Assembly: GCA_036675505.1 (NCBI GenBank)
Contig: JAKFEW010000090.1
Coordinates: 39,816 to 103,815, forward strand
Direction: 5' to 3'
DNA: 64,000 nucleotides
Source of the DNA: JAKFEW01 sp036675505
GTDB taxonomy: Bacteria; Cyanobacteriota; Sericytochromatia; S15B-MN24; JAQBPE01
Notes under the pieces: generated by a model
The model's database searches: none
Told to the model about the DNA's origin: nothing
Seen by the model: only the letters and a program-made list of their open reading frames with translations
Position numbers and translations under genes: made by a program
Part shown: piece by piece, positions 23,772 through 33,320 of the stretch
How positions within the stretch are numbered: position 1 is the stretch's first letter
Layout of the letters: each line of letters starts with the position of its first letter

Positions 23772-24179
23772 ATGAACACCCGTCGCCTTGTCGCCGCCGC
23801 ATTCGCCGTGGCCGTCACCGCCGCCATGGTCGGCTGCACCGCCTCCGCGAGTGGTACCGTCGCCCCGGGCACCGGCGCTTCGCCGAGCACCAACTCCGGC
23901 TCGCCTCCGGGCAACGCCCAGCTGACGGCGACCGTCACGATCAAGAACTTCAAGTACATCCCCGAGAACGTCACCATCAAGAAGGGTGGCACCGTCACCT
24001 GGGTGAACGAGGATGAGCAGAAGCACGACGCCACGCCCAAGGGCAACACAGGCTTCACCGCCACCAAGCTCCTCGCCAAGGGCGAGAGCGGATCGGCCAC
24101 CTTCGCGGCCGTGGGCAGCCTCGACTACACCTGCTCCGTGCACCCGAGCATGGCCGGCAAGGTCACCGTCGTCGAGTAA
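23772..24179 (+). CDS. Plastocyanin-like cupredoxin lipoprotein
   Basis: A 135-residue lipoprotein. The signal ends in the lipobox VGC at residue 22, and a Ser/Gly/Thr-rich linker follows to about residue 50. The cupredoxin domain (ATVTIKNFKYIPENVTIKKGGTV) provides type-1 copper ligands: His in EQKHDATPK, then Cys, His and Met in YTCSVHPSM. The fold shuttles electrons or buffers copper in the periplasm. GGAGGAAGG lies just upstream of the ATG. It is divergent from the sigma/anti-sigma pair and may be in that regulon. A GC-rich hairpin follows. Confidence 0.92.
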   Translation: MNTRRLVAAAFAVAVTAAMVGCTASASGTVAPGTGASPSTNSGSPPGNAQLTATVTIKNFKYIPENVTIKKGGTVTWVNEDEQKHDATPKGNTGFTATKLLAKGESGSATFAAVGSLDYTCSVHPSMAGKVTVVE

Positions 24180-24206
24180 CGCGGTTACCCGAGGGTACAT
24201 AATGTG

Positions 24207-24233
24207 GCGGGCGCCCACGTAATGGGCGCCCGC
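24207..24233 (+). terminator. Hairpin between the cupredoxin and NodB-glycosidase genes
   Basis: Perfect 11-bp arms GCGGGCGCCCA (24207-24217) and its complement (24223-24233) enclose a 5-base loop. It lies 27 bases after the cupredoxin stop codon and lacks a T tract, so termination may be partial. Confidence 0.5.
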
Positions 24234-24255
24234 GCTAGAAGACAGAGGAACTCGT

Positions 24256-26874
24256 ATGTCGACTTCGGATTTCCGCCCGAGCGTTCGCCACATCCGTCGG
24301 GCCGCCCCACTCGCCCTGGTGGCTCCGCTCGCCGCGATGCTGCTCGGCTGCCCGGCGTCCGAACAACCGAAGAGGACGGCGGCGAGCTCCGCACCGGCGT
24401 CGGGAGCGCCCGTGGCCGCCGGCGCCAGCGCCGCTGCGCCCACCGCGGCGGGATCGCCCGTCTTGCTGGCGACGGCCGACTACGCGAGCGCCCGCGGCTC
24501 AGAAGCTAAGTATAACGAACTGGGCTACGTGCCGGTGCTCGAATACCACCGCTTCGGTCCCAAGGAAGAGCGCTGGACGCGCACGCCCTCGAACTTCCGC
24601 AAGGACCTCGAGTTCCTCTACAACAGCGGCTATTACCTCGTGAACATGGCCGATGTGGCGGCGAAGAACTTCGCGGTGCCCGCCGGCAAGAAGCCCGTCG
24701 TGCTGACCTTCGACGACAGCACCGACGGCCAGTTCCGCTACCTCAAGGGCGGCGACGGCAAGTGGAAAACCGGGCCCGACGGCAAGAAGGTGATCGACCC
24801 CGATTGCGCGATCGGGATGATGGACGCCTTCATCGCGAAACACCCCGATTTCGGCCGCGGCTCGACGTTCTACGTGCTGCCCAGCGGCTTCGATCAAGAC
24901 GGCGTGATCGGCGACAAGTTCAAGTACCTCGTCGAGACCGGCCGCGAGATCGGCAACCACACCTGGACGCACGACAGCCTCGCCACCATGTCGCCCGCGA
25001 AGATCGAGGAGCACCTCGGCCGGCTGCAGGCCTTCGTGAGCAAGGAGGTCGGCAAGCCCTACCCGATCACGACGCTGGCGCTGCCCTTCGGCATCGGCCC
25101 GCGCGACGCGGCGGGCCTCGCGAAGGTCATCAAGGGTGGCACGGGCGACAAGGCCTATCACCACCAGGTGCTGCTGCTGGTCGGCTCGAACCCGGCTTAT
25201 TCGCCTTACGACAAGTCCTACAAGGCCACCGCGGTCGCGCGCATCCAGTGCATCGACAGCGAGTTCAAGACCTGGTTCAACCGGCCCGCGGGCTCGACCA
25301 AGAAGGCCGCCGAGCCGTGGGTGCCTTTCGTGAGCGATGGCGATCCGAGCGTCGTCACGTTCCCGGTGAGCCTGACGAAGCGCTTCGACCCCGCGAAGCT
25401 GGGCACGGGCCAGCGCGCCAACCCCTTCGACCCCAAGAAGGCCATGGCCGTCACCCCCGCCGCCTCGCCGACCGCCGCGCCCACGACCGAGGCCGCGGTT
25501 TCGCCGTCCGCCGACCCATCGCCGGCCACGTCGGCCGCACCGACGACTTCAGGCGCCGCTTCCGCGGCACCGCTCGCCAAGGCCCTCGACAGCCATCCAG
25601 GCTATGGCTTGAAGCTGCCCAGGGGCGGCGAGTACCAGGACGGCAAGATCCGCCACAAGGTCGCCGCCGGCGACTCGGTGGAGGCGTTGGCCTGGAAGTA
25701 CCTGCGCTTCACGGATTGCTACACCTATCCGAAGCTCGCCCAGGCCATCCGCGGCACGAACGGCGGCAACCGGGCGCTCCGAATCGGCGAGTACCTAGCG
25801 ATCCCCAAGGTGCGCCAGGCGCCGCCCAGGCCGGCGTTGGTCAAGCGTGACAAGACCTTCGAAGCCAAGGGCGTCTACGTCACCGGCACGGTGGCGGGCT
25901 CCGAGCAGGTCTGGGACCTGATCCGCGACCTCAAGGCCCACGGCGGCAACACGATCGTGTTCGACGCCAAGGACATGAACGGCAAGATCTCCTACGACTC
26001 GGACGTGCCGCTCGCCAAGCAGATCAAGGCCTTCGACGGCGACATGATCACGAACCTGCCCAAGTTCATCGAGCGGGTGCACAACGAAGGCATCCATTGC
26101 GTGGCGCGGGTCGCGGTGTTCCACGACAACCGGCTCGCCGGCCGCAAGCCGCAATTCGCGCTCAAATCGAAGCGCAGCGGCGGCGTGTGGCGCGAGAACG
26201 GGGACCTGGGATGGGTCGACCCCTCGCACGCCGATGTCCAGGCCTACCAGCTCGCGATGTTCAAGGAGCTGGTCGCGAACGGCGTCGATGAAATCCAGAT
26301 GGACTACGTGCGCTTCCCGGCCCAGGGCGACACGCGCGACATCGCCTGGACGACGATGAAGACCCAGAAGGCCAAGCACGAGGTCATCACCGCCTGGGTC
26401 AAGCGCGCCAAGGAAGAGCTCACCCCCACCGGCGCGCTGCTCTCGGCCGACGTCTACGGCGTCGTCGCCTGGGACCAGGGCATCGACGTGCGCATCACGG
26501 GCCAGAAGCTCGAGGAGATGGGCCATCACCTCGACGTGCTGAGCCCGATGCTCTACCCCTCGCACTTCTACAGCGACTTCGACAAGCTCGCGTACCCGCC
26601 GGACCACCCTGAGTACTTCCTGCGCGAGGGCGTGAAGAAGACCGCGAAGAAGACCGAGGGCTCGGGCGTGGTCATCCGGCCCTGGCTCCAGGCGTTCCCC
26701 TACCGCATCAAGAACTACGGGCCGAACTACGTCGTGCGTCAGCTCAAGGGCAACGAAGAGGGCAAGGGTCAGGGCTGGCTGCTCTGGAACGCCGGGAACG
26801 ATTACAAGGTGGGCTTTGCGGGTGTGAGCCAGTTCACGAAGGGCCACGCGGCGGTCACGACGGCCAAGCGATAG
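24256..26874 (+). CDS. Lipoprotein fusing NodB polysaccharide deacetylase, LysM and a glycoside hydrolase-like domain
   Basis: An 872-residue lipoprotein (lipobox LLGC near residue 32) with three modules. Residues 95-300 are a NodB deacetylase: VVLTFDDSTDG holds the catalytic Asp and metal Asp, and GNHTWTHDS holds the metal His pair. After a Pro/Ala/Thr linker, residues 465-520 form a LysM-like repeat (HKVAAGDSVEALAWKYLRF through LRIGEYLAIP). Residues 535-868 match the DUF4015/GHL-type glycosidase barrel (GVYVTGTVAGSEQVWDLI, QMDYVRFP, LSPMLYPSHF). The order deacetylase then hydrolase recalls PgaB, which de-N-acetylates and cleaves poly-N-acetylglucosamine; here the LysM could bind peptidoglycan. 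The substrate is an inference. AGAGGAAC precedes ATG 24256. Confidence 0.85.
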   Translation: MSTSDFRPSVRHIRRAAPLALVAPLAAMLLGCPASEQPKRTAASSAPASGAPVAAGASAAAPTAAGSPVLLATADYASARGSEAKYNELGYVPVLEYHRFGPKEERWTRTPSNFRKDLEFLYNSGYYLVNMADVAAKNFAVPAGKKPVVLTFDDSTDGQFRYLKGGDGKWKTGPDGKKVIDPDCAIGMMDAFIAKHPDFGRGSTFYVLPSGFDQDGVIGDKFKYLVETGREIGNHTWTHDSLATMSPAKIEEHLGRLQAFVSKEVGKPYPITTLALPFGIGPRDAAGLAKVIKGGTGDKAYHHQVLLLVGSNPAYSPYDKSYKATAVARIQCIDSEFKTWFNRPAGSTKKAAEPWVPFVSDGDPSVVTFPVSLTKRFDPAKLGTGQRANPFDPKKAMAVTPAASPTAAPTTEAAVSPSADPSPATSAAPTTSGAASAAPLAKALDSHPGYGLKLPRGGEYQDGKIRHKVAAGDSVEALAWKYLRFTDCYTYPKLAQAIRGTNGGNRALRIGEYLAIPKVRQAPPRPALVKRDKTFEAKGVYVTGTVAGSEQVWDLIRDLKAHGGNTIVFDAKDMNGKISYDSDVPLAKQIKAFDGDMITNLPKFIERVHNEGIHCVARVAVFHDNRLAGRKPQFALKSKRSGGVWRENGDLGWVDPSHADVQAYQLAMFKELVANGVDEIQMDYVRFPAQGDTRDIAWTTMKTQKAKHEVITAWVKRAKEELTPTGALLSADVYGVVAWDQGIDVRITGQKLEEMGHHLDVLSPMLYPSHFYSDFDKLAYPPDHPEYFLREGVKKTAKKTEGSGVVIRPWLQAFPYRIKNYGPNYVVRQLKGNEEGKGQGWLLWNAGNDYKVGFAGVSQFTKGHAAVTTAKR

Positions 26875-26889
26875 GGCGGGCCGGCGGCG

Positions 26890-27912
<1,023 letters not shown>

Positions 27913-27928
27913 AACCGCCGCGGCTCGA

Positions 27929-28246
27929 TCAGGGCCGGGCGGAGCGGCGCCAGGCGCCGTAGGACGCAGCCAGGCCCACCACGCACGCGGCCTTCCAGAA
28001 AAACAGCCACAGCGGCTCCCACCAGGCGCCCGTGAACATCTCGACCAGGTCCGAGCCGCTGAAGAGCACCAGCCAGGCGGCCCCGCTCCGGACGCCGGGT
28101 CGCCGCCCCCCGCGCAGGGCGACCACGCCCGCGAGCCCGAACCACAGCCAAGCCTCGGCGAGGTTTCCCCAACGGGTGGGGTCTGTGAGCAGCCAGTCGC
28201 GTGCGGCCTGGAGCTCGGGCGGCGCCCAGCGGAAGGTCGGCGTCAC
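27929..28246 (-). CDS. Small polytopic membrane protein of unknown function
   Basis: A 105-residue protein with about three hydrophobic segments: residues 28-44 (LAEAWLWFGLAGVVALRG), 55-70 and 73-95 (WWEPLWLFFWKAACVVG). Many Trp residues cluster in the membrane parts. It overlaps the MocA-like gene by 4 bases (ATGA) and ends 16 bases from the convergent SPFH-L7/L12 gene. It is the third member of the XdhC operon, but its role is unknown. Confidence 0.65.
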   Translation of the reverse strand: MTPTFRWAPPELQAARDWLLTDPTRWGNLAEAWLWFGLAGVVALRGGRRPGVRSGAAWLVLFSGSDLVEMFTGAWWEPLWLFFWKAACVVGLAASYGAWRRSARP

Positions 28247-28848
28247 AGCCCCGACAGCGGCCCGGTCGGTGAACGACCGAGGTAATCCGCGGGGGCGTTG
28301 AGATCGAGCAGGATGTCAGGGTCCATCACCGGCACTTCCTGGCGCGCGTCCCGGTGGCGCGCCACGACCGCGCGCAGGCCGTCCGGCATGTCACCGATCC
28401 CGAGCAACTCGGTCAACAGATCGCCGCGGAAGAGCACGGGGTGGCCGCGCTGGCCGCGAAAGACCGGTTGGGCGATCGGCGCCTGGGGACGGTGCGCGTG
28501 AAACAGCTCGGCGAGCGCCGTCGGCGCGAGCGGTTGGTCCACGGCCACCACGAGGATGCCCGCGGGCTGGCCGCCGATCTTCCCGAAGCCCGCGAGGAGC
28601 GACGTCGTCCGGCCGAGCTGGTAGTCCGGGTTCTCGACGACCCGCACCGTGGGGCGCACCGGCACGAAGGGCCGGATCGCCTCGGCGTCGTGGCCGAGCA
28701 CCACGATCACCTCGCGCAGGCCTTCCAGGGCTTCCACCTGGTGCTGGATCAGGGGCCTTCCGCCCCAGTCGAGCAGGGCCTTCGGACGCCCCATGCGCGA
28801 CGAGCGGCCGGCGGCGGTGAGGATCGCGACGATGTCGCCGCGGTTCAT
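28243..28848 (-). CDS. MobA/MocA-like NTP transferase
   Basis: A 201-residue nucleotidyltransferase. VAILTAAGRSSRMGRPKALLDWGG is the NTP-binding loop, LIQHQVEALEG and VVAVDQPLAP supply the metal Asp, and GQRGHPVLFRGDL is the conserved closing loop. The pattern fits MocA (CTP:molybdopterin cytidylyltransferase) better than MobA. The coupled XdhC gene upstream supports a role in molybdenum cofactor delivery to hydroxylases. It overlaps both neighbours by 4 bases. No molybdenum hydroxylase gene is in the window. Confidence 0.85.
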   Translation of the reverse strand: MNRGDIVAILTAAGRSSRMGRPKALLDWGGRPLIQHQVEALEGLREVIVVLGHDAEAIRPFVPVRPTVRVVENPDYQLGRTTSLLAGFGKIGGQPAGILVVAVDQPLAPTALAELFHAHRPQAPIAQPVFRGQRGHPVLFRGDLLTELLGIGDMPDGLRAVVARHRDARQEVPVMDPDILLDLNAPADYLGRSPTGPLSGL

Positions 28849-29723
28849 GACGAAAGCTCCGACATGGGAACCGCGGCCGGGTCGGCCACCGGCGCGATCG
28901 CCGCAGGCTCCCCGGCCGTGGCGGAGAGCGGCCGGCCGGTGCGGCCGTGGCGCACCATCTGGACCTCGGCGAGGATCGAGAGCGCCACCGCGGCGGGGGA
29001 CTTGCCGCCCAGGTCGAGGCCAATCGGCCCGTGCAGCCGGCCCTCGAGCGGCGCCAGGATGCCCTCGTCGCGGAAATCCTCGAGGATCTTGCTCACCTTG
29101 AGCCGCGAGCCGATCATCCCGACGTAGCGCCAGCGATGCTTGAGCGCCTCCCGCAGCACGAGCCGGTCGGTGGCATGGCAGCGCGTCGCGATGACGAGAA
29201 AGGCTTCCTCGGGCCTGTCGATCGCCTCGAAGGGCGTCTTGAGCGACTTCACCACGTCGATGCGTTGGGCGTCCGGGAAGTAATCTCGCGTGGCCCACTG
29301 CGGGCGGTCGTCAACCACGACGACGTCGAAATCGAGGTCGCGGGCAAGCCTGGCGACGGCCTGGTTCACGTGGCCGGCGCCCACCAACACGAGGCGCGGA
29401 TGGCCCACGTAAGGCTCGAGGAAGAGCGTGATGCTGCCGCCACAGGTCATGCCGAGCGTCGAAGCCTCGTCGTCCGTCAGGTGGTGGGTGACGACCTGCG
29501 CCGACCGATCCGCGATCGCCCTCACCAGCCGGTGGATCACCACGGCCTCGAGCGCGCCGCCGCCCACCGTGCCTGCCAGAATCTGGCCCTGGGCGTTCAC
29601 GAGGATCTTCGCCCCCACCTCGGTGGGAATCGATCCGGTGATGCCGGTAACGGTGGCGAGCCCACACGGCACGCCGGCCTGCAGGCACTCGCCGAGCTTG
29701 GTGATCACCGCCTCGTGACGCAT
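28845..29723 (-). CDS. XdhC/CoxI-family molybdenum-cofactor maturation protein
   Basis: A 292-residue protein. The N-terminal XdhC_CoxI domain has GLATVTGITGSIPTEVGAKIL, the loop GGGALEA, and DDEASTLGMTCGGSITLFLEP with the conserved CGG that handles sulfurated cofactor. The C-terminal Rossmann domain (RLVLVGAGHVNQAVARLARDL, then ATRCHATDRLVL and YVGMIGSRLKVSKI) binds a nucleotide. XdhC proteins hold and sulfurate molybdopterin and insert it into xanthine dehydrogenase or similar enzymes. The ATG at 29723 has GGAGG upstream; it lies 16 bases after glmM and starts a three-gene run with MocA-like and membrane genes. Confidence 0.92.
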   Translation of the reverse strand: MRHEAVITKLGECLQAGVPCGLATVTGITGSIPTEVGAKILVNAQGQILAGTVGGGALEAVVIHRLVRAIADRSAQVVTHHLTDDEASTLGMTCGGSITLFLEPYVGHPRLVLVGAGHVNQAVARLARDLDFDVVVVDDRPQWATRDYFPDAQRIDVVKSLKTPFEAIDRPEEAFLVIATRCHATDRLVLREALKHRWRYVGMIGSRLKVSKILEDFRDEGILAPLEGRLHGPIGLDLGGKSPAAVALSILAEVQMVRHGRTGRPLSATAGEPAAIAPVADPAAVPMSELSS

Positions 29724-29739
29724 CGCCGACCCCTCCGGC

Positions 29740-31110
29740 CTAGGCCTGGCCCACCGCCGCGGGTGCGGGGGCCAGCTCCTGGAAGATGACCTTCGAGATG
29801 CGCTCTGCGATCGACTCGATCTGGGCCTGGTCCTTGCCCTCGACCATGAGGCGCAGCAAGGCCTCGGTGCCCGAGGCGCGGAGCAGGATGCGGCCGGAGC
29901 TTCCGAGCTCGGCTTCGCCAGCCTCGACCGCGGCGGCGATCGCCGAGTTCTCCTGCCAGCCCGCGAGCTTCGCCACGCGCAGGTTGTGCAGCAGCTGCGG
30001 GTAGCTGACCATGTCGGCCGCCAGGTCCTGGAGCGAGCGGTCGCTTTCACGCACCGCCTCGAGCAAGCGCAGCGCGCTGATCAGGCCGTCGCCCGTGGTG
30101 TTGTCGTCGAGGAAGATCAGGTGGCCGCTCTGCTCGCCGCCGATGCGGATGTTGCGGGCCTGCATCTCCTCGAGCACGTAGCGATCGCCGACCTTGGCGC
30201 GCACCAGCTGGCCCCCGAGGGCCTTCACGGCCTCCTCGAAGCCCAGGTTGCTCATCACGGTCGCGACCACCGATGGCGTCTCGAGCCGCTTGGTCGCGAA
30301 GAGGTGGCGCAGGCAGATGAGCATCACGCGGTCGCCGTCGACGCAGCCGCCGGTGTGGTCTACGGCCAGCAGGCGGTCGGCGTCGCCGTCGAAGGCCAGG
30401 CCCATGTCGGCGCGGGCCGCGACGACCGCCTCCTGCAAGAAGCCGAGGTGGGTCGAGCCGCATTCGCGGTTGATGTTGTCACCGTCCGGGTCGACGTGCA
30501 GCGGCACCACTTCGGCGCCGAGCCTGCGCAGCACGGCCGGGGCGATCGAATGGGCCGCGCCGTGGCCGCAGTCGACGACCAGCTTGAGGCCGTCGAGGCC
30601 CGCGGGCAGCAGGCCTGCCACATAGTCCACGTACTGCTCGGTCAGCTCGGGCGCGTCGGCGATCCTACCGAGGGCCTCGCCCGTCGGGCGCGGAATCGAG
30701 CCGCTCTCACGGATCATGGCCTCGATCGCATCCTCGACCGTGTCGGGCAGCTTGAAACCGGTGGCGCCGAAGAACTTGATGCCGTTGTCGGGCGAGGGGT
30801 TGTGGCTCGCCGAGATCATCACGCCGGCCACCGCGCCGGTGCGCCTGGTCAACCAGGCCACGCCGGGGGTCGGGATCACGCCGAGGCGCTTCACGTTCAC
30901 GCCGACCGAGCAGATGCCGGCGCACAGGGCGGCCTCGAGCATGTCACCCGAGCGCCGGGTATCCTTGCCGACCACCACCGTCGGGTGTGCCTCCTGGCTC
31001 TGGGCCCGCAGAAAGGCGGCGCCGGCCCGGCCTAGGTCGAATGCCAATTCGGGGGTGAGGTCTCGGTTCGCGAGGCCGCGAACGCCATCAGTGCCGAAGA
31101 GTCGTGCCAA
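29740..31110 (-). CDS. glmM: Phosphoglucosamine mutase
   Basis: A 456-residue enzyme that converts glucosamine-6-phosphate to glucosamine-1-phosphate, the step before UDP-GlcNAc for peptidoglycan and lipopolysaccharide. MARLFGTDGVRG starts the chain. VMISASHNPSPDNGIKFFG holds the phospho-serine near residue 100, LAFDGDADRLLAVD is the metal loop, GGEQSGHLIF the sugar loop and LLRASGTEALLRLMVEG the phosphate-binding loop. All are intact and the length is standard. The start codon is TTG at 31110, fixed by the family N-terminus (xxxFGTDG); an AAGGA lies 8 bases upstream. Confidence 0.97.
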   Translation of the reverse strand: MARLFGTDGVRGLANRDLTPELAFDLGRAGAAFLRAQSQEAHPTVVVGKDTRRSGDMLEAALCAGICSVGVNVKRLGVIPTPGVAWLTRRTGAVAGVMISASHNPSPDNGIKFFGATGFKLPDTVEDAIEAMIRESGSIPRPTGEALGRIADAPELTEQYVDYVAGLLPAGLDGLKLVVDCGHGAAHSIAPAVLRRLGAEVVPLHVDPDGDNINRECGSTHLGFLQEAVVAARADMGLAFDGDADRLLAVDHTGGCVDGDRVMLICLRHLFATKRLETPSVVATVMSNLGFEEAVKALGGQLVRAKVGDRYVLEEMQARNIRIGGEQSGHLIFLDDNTTGDGLISALRLLEAVRESDRSLQDLAADMVSYPQLLHNLRVAKLAGWQENSAIAAAVEAGEAELGSSGRILLRASGTEALLRLMVEGKDQAQIESIAERISKVIFQELAPAPAAVGQA

Positions 31111-31151
31111 GGGGAAGTCCTTCAGGAACGGGGGTGAGTGGGATCGGTCCT

Positions 31152-31163
31152 CATGATATACCC
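31152..31163 (-). promoter_or_regulatory. Candidate glmM -10 element
   Basis: On the minus strand GGGTATATCATG contains TATATC (31160-31155) preceded by GGG. This is the GGGTA pattern seen before other genes here. It lies 44 bases before the TTG start. Confidence 0.4.
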
Positions 31164-31213
31164 GCCGGCCCCTTCCTGCGCGCCCCGTGTAGCGTGCGAC
31201 CTCGCGCGCGAGC

Positions 31214-31222
31214 GGGTATGAT
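31214..31222 (+). promoter_or_regulatory. Candidate -10 element of the zinc-ribbon gene
   Basis: GGGTATGAT at 31214-31222, 31 bases before the start codon. The same 13-base core GAGCGGGTATGAT occurs at 42585-42597, before the unknown gene at 42604. Confidence 0.5.
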
Positions 31223-31253
31223 CGGCGCGCCGCGACCTGAAAGGATCCGAACG

Positions 31254-31814
31254 ATGATTTGCCCAGCGTGCGACCGCGAGCTCTCCCACCTCGACGCCGG
31301 CGGCGGCGTCTTCCTCGACGTCTGCCAGGGCGGCTGCGGCGGCGTCTGGTTCGACAACCACGAGCTGCAGAAGTTCGACGAGGCGCACGAACTGCCCAGC
31401 TCGCCCGTCTTCGAGATCGAGCCGGCCGCAGGCAAGAAGGGTGCCGGGCGGGAGGCGAATGCCTCGGAAGGCGGCGCCGTTTCGCGCGCTGGCGCTTCGG
31501 GTGCGCCGAAGCGCATTTGCCCGCGTTGCCCCGGCCAGAAGATGCGCCGCTACTTCTTCAGCGCCAAGCGCCAGATCGAGGTCGACGAGTGCCCGAGCTG
31601 TGGCGGCGACTGGCTCGACGACGACGAGCTCGAGAAGATTCGCGGCGAGTTCGCGACCGCCGACGACCGCGAGCAAGCGGCCACCGCGTTGTTCAGCGAC
31701 ATGTTCGACGCCAAGATCGCCGAGGCCAGGCAGGCGTCCCAGGCGCGCGTCCAGAAGGCGGAGGGCTTCAACAAAGCATTCAAGAGCCTCTTCGGCCTGG
31801 GCCGGCGGTCCTGA
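31254..31814 (+). CDS. Zf-TFIIB-type double zinc-ribbon protein
   Basis: A 186-residue cytoplasmic protein with two zinc ribbons of the zf-TFIIB family. The first is CPACDRELSHLDA, then CQGGCGGVWFDNHELQKF (residues 3-42). The second is CPRCPGQKMRRYFF, then CPSCGGDWLDDDELEKI (residues 88-128). Each ends in the characteristic G(V/D)W(F/L)D motif. A basic, helical tail of about 55 residues ends in FKSLFGLGRRS. Members are widespread but uncharacterised; metal or nucleic-acid binding is likely. ATG 31254 is chosen because AAAGGAT lies upstream; a longer in-frame start at 31104 lies inside glmM's leader. Confidence 0.85.
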   Translation: MICPACDRELSHLDAGGGVFLDVCQGGCGGVWFDNHELQKFDEAHELPSSPVFEIEPAAGKKGAGREANASEGGAVSRAGASGAPKRICPRCPGQKMRRYFFSAKRQIEVDECPSCGGDWLDDDELEKIRGEFATADDREQAATALFSDMFDAKIAEARQASQARVQKAEGFNKAFKSLFGLGRRS

Positions 31815-31934
31815 GTCCCCTGGCTGCCTTCCTGCGATCCTGGCGCAGGGCGGCGAAGTCTTTCGGTCGCTTGAGCCAATAGCGTCCGAGGGTCGGCACG
31901 GCATGATGACCTCGTCCCATCACGAGGAGGAAGC

Positions 31935-33179
31935 ATGCCAGTCCGAGCCACTCATCGCGCCGCCGTGGCGGCCCTCGCGGCGGCCACGCTGCTAGCCGCT
32001 TGCGACGCGCGGATCCCCACCACGACCGACCGCCCCGCGCCAGCCAGCGCCCCGGCGGTCCGCGTGCTGCTCGCGGCGGATGACGGCCCGAAGCGGCTCG
32101 TGGTGCGCACCACCGACGCCGGCGCCGGGCGGGCGGCCGAGGCCGCGAGCCGCGGCCGGGCGGTTGACGCGATCCCGGCGCTGGGCGTGACCGTGCTCGC
32201 GCTGCCCGATGGCGACACGGCCGCGGGCCTCGCGCGCGTGCGCGCCGTGCGCGGCGTGCTGTGGGCCGAGCCCGACGCCGTCTGCGTCGCGAGCGCCCTG
32301 CCGAACGATCCGCGCACCGGACGCCAATGGGGCCTCGCCAAGATCGGCGCGGCCCTCGCCTGGGACCTCGGCACCGGCCAGACGGCCGGCGGCGCCCCCG
32401 TGCGCATCGCCGTGCTCGATACGGGCATCGACCAGAACCACGAGGACCTGAGCGGCAAGTTGGTCGCCAACCGCAACTTCTCCACCTCCAAGACCGTGGA
32501 CGACAAGTATGGCCACGGCACCCACTGCGCAGGCATCGCGGCCGCCGCGACCGACAACGGGCTGGGCGTGGCGGGCCTCGGCCACCAGGCGGCGTTGATC
32601 AACGCCAAGGTGCTCGGTGATACAGGCTCCGGCTATACGTCGTCGATCGCGAACGGCCTGGTCTGGGCCGCGGACCAGGGCGCGGTGGTGGCCAACCTCA
32701 GCCTCGGCGGCGGCGGCCCGACCCAGGTGATGGCCGACGCCCTCGCCTATGCGCAGGCGAAGGGCATGCTGGTCGCGGCGGCGGCCGGCAACTCGGCCAC
32801 CTCGACGCCGAGCTACCCGGCCGCCTATCCCTACTGCGTGGCGGTCGCGGCGACCGACCAGAACGACGCGATCGCGAGCTTCTCGAACCGCGGGGCGAGC
32901 TGGGTCGACGTGGCCGCGCCGGGCGTCGCCATCCACTCGACGCTGCCGAACCACCGTCACCGCTGCGGCCCGCTGAGTTACGGCGATCTCAGCGGCACCT
33001 CGATGGCAACGCCCTACGTGGCCGGCGCCCTCGGGCTCCTGCGGGCCGCCTACCCGACCCAGGACGCGCGGGCGTTGCTCGAGTCCACCTGCGCGCGGAT
33101 CGCGGGCACGGACGAGCAATGGGACCATGGTCGCATCGACGTGGGCGCCGCGATGGCGAAGGGGGCCGCGCCCAACTAG
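31935..33179 (+). CDS. Subtilisin-family (S8) serine protease lipoprotein, copy 1
   Basis: A 414-residue lipoprotein with lipobox LLAAC at residue 23. Residues 40-115 are an I9-like propeptide (RLVVRTTDAG, ending LWAEPDAVCVA). The S8 domain holds the full triad: Asp in VLDTGID near 161, His in GHGTHCAGIAAAA near 194 and Ser in LSGTSMATPYVAG near 354. Cys pairs inside the domain (CAG, YPYC, HRCGP, ESTC) could form disulfides. GAGGAGGAAG precedes the ATG. It is followed 141 bases later by a second protease of the same type, probably a tandem duplication. Likely anchored outside the membrane and self-processed. Confidence 0.93.
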   Translation: MPVRATHRAAVAALAAATLLAACDARIPTTTDRPAPASAPAVRVLLAADDGPKRLVVRTTDAGAGRAAEAASRGRAVDAIPALGVTVLALPDGDTAAGLARVRAVRGVLWAEPDAVCVASALPNDPRTGRQWGLAKIGAALAWDLGTGQTAGGAPVRIAVLDTGIDQNHEDLSGKLVANRNFSTSKTVDDKYGHGTHCAGIAAAATDNGLGVAGLGHQAALINAKVLGDTGSGYTSSIANGLVWAADQGAVVANLSLGGGGPTQVMADALAYAQAKGMLVAAAAGNSATSTPSYPAAYPYCVAVAATDQNDAIASFSNRGASWVDVAAPGVAIHSTLPNHRHRCGPLSYGDLSGTSMATPYVAGALGLLRAAYPTQDARALLESTCARIAGTDEQWDHGRIDVGAAMAKGAAPN

Positions 33180-33206
33180 AGCGCCCAACGAAAGCGCCGA
33201 TCCACA

Positions 33207-33239
33207 CCGGCCGACTGCGCGGGGCGCCAAGTCGGCCGG
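33207..33239 (+). terminator. Hairpin after the first subtilisin gene
   Basis: CCGGCCGACT at 33207-33216 pairs with its complement at 33230-33239, and an inner GCGC-GGG-GCGC stem extends it. It lies 27 bases after the stop codon. There is no T tract. Confidence 0.5.
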
Positions 33240-33320
33240 CTGCCCTTCGGCCAAATCCGCCAAGAAATTCGGTCGCACCGACCCTCATGATCGTCTTCGG
33301 AACGCGATGAGGGGGCGATC

